Positions 61,852-64,000 of a stretch of 64,000 bases of DNA are shown here, in pieces. This DNA comes from JACMLD01 sp039916305. Its GTDB lineage: Bacteria; Bacteroidota; Bacteroidia; Chitinophagales; Chitinophagaceae. The translations under genes were made by a program, and so were the position numbers. Each line of letters starts with the position of its first letter. Position 1 is the first letter of the stretch. Under the pieces are notes generated by a model. It was not told where the DNA came from and did no database searches. It saw nothing but the letters and a program-made list of their open reading frames with translations. Location of the stretch: the NCBI GenBank assembly GCA_039916305.1, contig JBDSLR010000011.1, forward strand, positions 1 through 64,000, read 5' to 3'.

Positions 61852-63327
61852 TTGGCAAAAAAAGTAATTGTTACAGGCAGCGGTTTTGCGGGTCTTTCTG
61901 CGGCATCTTTTATGGCCATGGCGGGCTGGCAGGTAATTGTTTTGGAGAAGCATGATTGCCCGGGCGGCAGAGCCAGGCAGTTAAAAGAACAGGGTTTTAC
62001 ATTTGATATGGGGCCCAGCTGGTACTGGATGCCAGCAGTGTTTGATAGGTATTTTGAACGACTGGGCAAAAACCGTGAAGCGCTCTACACATTAAAAAGA
62101 CTGGACCCGTCTTACAGAATTTACTGGAAAGATGATTATACAGATATACCGGCAGGTAAGGAAGCATTAAAAAAAATATTTGAATCAATAGAGCCGGGGG
62201 CTGCCGGAAAGCTGGACAAATTTTTAGCAGAAGCTGCCTACAAATACAAGGCAGGGATGGACAACCTGGTTTTTAAGCCAGGGCAATCACTTACTGAATT
62301 CCTGGACATTGATTTTATAAAAGGTGTTTTTAAACTGGATGTGTTTACATCAGTAAAAAAGCACGTGCATAAATATTTTAAACATCCCAGGCTGCGTCAG
62401 TTGCTTGAGTTTCCGGTCTTGTTCCTGGGTGCATTGCCACAAGATATTCCGGCACTTTACAGTCTTATGAATTATGCGGATATTGAAGGAGGTACCTGGT
62501 ACCCTGAAGGTGGAATGTATAGTATTGTTACAGCTATGTACAGTACTGCAGTTGAAATGGGCGTAGATTTTCATTTTGGAGAAAATGTACAGCAGATAGT
62601 CATAGAAGACAGCAACGCCAGCAAAGTTATTACCGATAAAAGTGAATGGAGCGCTGATGCCGTAATTGTAGGATCGGACTACCATTTTGCAGAAACAAAC
62701 TGGTTGCCTGCAAAGTACCAGTCTTACGATGCGGCTTACTGGGATAAAAGAATTATGGCACCGTCTTGCCTGTTATACTACGTAGGACTAAACAAACGAA
62801 TCAAAAATATCCGACACCATTCTTTGTTTTTCGATACCCCTTTTGAAACACATGCAGCAGAGATATATACAAGTAAACAGTGGCCCGCTGAGCCGATGTT
62901 TTATGTAAGCGCCGTTTCTGTAACAGATAAAAATGTAGCGCCGGAAGGATGCGAAAATCTTTTTTTGCTGATACCGGTAGCAGCAGGACTGGCAGGTGAC
63001 ACAGCGGTACTGAGAGATACATATTTTGATATGCTCATCAGCAGGATGGAAAAGCATTTAGGAGAGCCATTAAGAGAGCATGTAGTGTATAAAAAATCGT
63101 TTTCTGTGAGTGATTTTGTCAGTGAATACAATTCTTTTAAAGGAAATGCTTACGGGCTTGCCAACACCCTCATGCAAACTGCCGTACTAAAGCCTTCCTG
63201 CAGAAGTAAAAAGGTTAAGAATCTTTTTTACACAGGTCAGCTTACAGTACCGGGCCCAGGTGTTCCGCCATCTTTAATAAGCGGTGAGGTAGTGGCCAAT
63301 GAAGTAATCAAGCATTTCCGGCGCTAG
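61852..63327 (+). CDS. crtI: Phytoene desaturase
   Basis: FAD-dependent desaturase of 491 aa that converts phytoene towards lycopene. The N-terminal dinucleotide loop (VIVTGSGFAGLSAASFMAMA), EKHDCPGGRARQL and FDMGPSWYWMP are the usual CrtI blocks of Bacteroidota. The C-terminal FAD-contact block reads LFYTGQLTVPGPGVPPSLIS. The start is TTG at 61852, preceded by GAAAAGAAAG; no ATG would keep the FAD loop. It follows the sigma factor by 20 bp and is probably in the same transcript. Confidence 0.92.
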   Translation: MAKKVIVTGSGFAGLSAASFMAMAGWQVIVLEKHDCPGGRARQLKEQGFTFDMGPSWYWMPAVFDRYFERLGKNREALYTLKRLDPSYRIYWKDDYTDIPAGKEALKKIFESIEPGAAGKLDKFLAEAAYKYKAGMDNLVFKPGQSLTEFLDIDFIKGVFKLDVFTSVKKHVHKYFKHPRLRQLLEFPVLFLGALPQDIPALYSLMNYADIEGGTWYPEGGMYSIVTAMYSTAVEMGVDFHFGENVQQIVIEDSNASKVITDKSEWSADAVIVGSDYHFAETNWLPAKYQSYDAAYWDKRIMAPSCLLYYVGLNKRIKNIRHHSLFFDTPFETHAAEIYTSKQWPAEPMFYVSAVSVTDKNVAPEGCENLFLLIPVAAGLAGDTAVLRDTYFDMLISRMEKHLGEPLREHVVYKKSFSVSDFVSEYNSFKGNAYGLANTLMQTAVLKPSCRSKKVKNLFYTGQLTVPGPGVPPSLISGEVVANEVIKHFRR

Positions 63328-63520
63328 TAATGGTAGCTTATATTTTGTATGTTCATTTAGAGTGAAGAATGAAAAAACACACACTATAAGTTTTCGAAAA
63401 TACCCTGCATTATTTTTTGTTGTGTACCAGGTAAAAAATTATTATTTAATATAACAATAACGGCTGTCTGTTGTTGAACTATTTTATCGGGTTAACTGTT
63501 TTTGAAAATTGTATAATAGT

Positions 63521-64000
63521 ATGATGCATTTGTTTCATAGGGTGAGTGAACGCTGCAGCCGCGATACAACGGAGCAATACAGCACATCATTCTTTTCTGC
63601 CATTGGGTTACTGCACAAGGATTTGCGGCAGCCTGTTTATAATATATATGGCTTCGTAAGATTTGCAGATGAAATTGTAGACACTTTTCATGATTTTGAC
63701 AAAGCTGATTTGCTGGCAGAATTTAAAAAGGAAACCTACCAGTCCATCAGCCGTGGTCTAAGTATTAACCCTATATTAAACAGTTTTCAAAAGACCGTTA
63801 ATGAGTATGGCATTGATGCCGGCCTGATTGATGCTTTCTTCAAAAGTATGGAGATGGATCTTAGCAAAACTTACTATGATTGCGAAGATTACAAAGAATA
63901 CATTTACGGTTCTGCGGAAACAGTAGGACTGATGTGTTTGTATATTTTTTGCGGCGGCAATGCAGAAAAATATGAAACCCTCAAAGCATCTGCCCGCTCC
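63521..64000 (+). CDS. crtB: Phytoene synthase (C-terminus off the window)
   Basis: Condenses two geranylgeranyl diphosphates to phytoene. The 160 visible codons run in frame to the right edge. They contain TEQYSTSFFSAIGLL, the start of squalene/phytoene synthases, YGFVRFADEIVDTF, whose DEIVD is the first aspartate-rich metal-binding motif, and a YIYGSAETVGLMCLYIF stretch. The second aspartate-rich motif lies beyond the window. The start is ATG at 63521 or the next codon. A 193-bp gap after crtI contains a TTTTCGAAAA palindrome (63391-63400) and no clear consensus promoter. Confidence 0.92.
   Translation, partial: MMHLFHRVSERCSRDTTEQYSTSFFSAIGLLHKDLRQPVYNIYGFVRFADEIVDTFHDFDKADLLAEFKKETYQSISRGLSINPILNSFQKTVNEYGIDAGLIDAFFKSMEMDLSKTYYDCEDYKEYIYGSAETVGLMCLYIFCGGNAEKYETLKASARS

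Noticed and set aside
1..64000. tRNA, rRNA, complete IS element or CRISPR array
   Set aside because: I read for them and saw none: no cloverleaf with a terminal CCA-type arm, no transposase frame and no repeat-spacer pattern. Only the DUF559 cassette looks mobile.

Overview
The window looks like chromosomal DNA of a Bacteroidota member, most likely from the Chitinophagaceae/Sphingobacteriia side. Four things point there: promoters of the TTTG-N19/21-TAnnTTTG type, start codons that mostly lack a Shine-Dalgarno sequence, an UpxY-type antiterminator opening a polysaccharide locus, and a DUF559 cassette bounded by GC-rich palindromes. This assignment rests on reading the sequence only; no database search was possible.

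Layout. (1) 1-10.4 kb is housekeeping: a glucokinase running off the left edge (-), a fused isobutyryl-CoA mutase IcmF (-) carrying a 708-bp in-frame DUF559 insertion, two coupled membrane proteins of the DUF2157 type (+), a calcineurin-like phosphoesterase (-) and a DUF5009/HGSNAT-like membrane acyltransferase (-). (2) 10.4-11.1 kb is a 664-bp non-coding stretch with a degenerate direct repeat and a highly structured leader. (3) 11.1-59.8 kb is one very large surface-polysaccharide locus, every gene on +: UpxY, outer-membrane export lipoprotein, Wzc-type tyrosine kinase, Wzm/Wzt ABC exporter, a CDP-6-deoxyhexose branch (RfbF, RfbG, RfbC-like, C-methyltransferase, tyvelose-epimerase-like), an amino-sugar branch (DegT aminotransferase, NeuD-like acyltransferase), a Gmd-like dehydratase, about 14 glycosyltransferases, seven methyltransferases, two further acyltransferases, a Wzy-like polymerase, a secreted beta-helix protein, and at the far end a CpsB/PHP phosphatase and a UDP-sugar dehydrogenase. 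(4) 60.2-64.0 kb is a carotenoid module: a CarH/LitR-type B12 photoreceptor regulator, an ECF sigma factor, crtI, and crtB running off the right edge.

The best candidate for an undescribed system lies at 52.8-56.9 kb inside the polysaccharide locus. Three tightly coupled genes encode a fused E1alpha-beta thiamine-diphosphate dehydrogenase, a lipoyl E2 acyltransferase with an added C-terminal zinc ribbon, and one polypeptide that joins an acyl-carrier-like domain, an AcpS-type phosphopantetheinyl transferase and a C-terminal membrane helix. This reads like a dedicated 2-oxoacid-to-acyl (or two-carbon branch) donor system for decorating the glycan. Other unusual items are the transposon-like DUF559 insertion inside IcmF, a Cys-X5-Arg phosphatase fused to a sugar epimerase/dehydratase, and a palindrome placed inside the promoter of the carotenoid-associated sigma factor.
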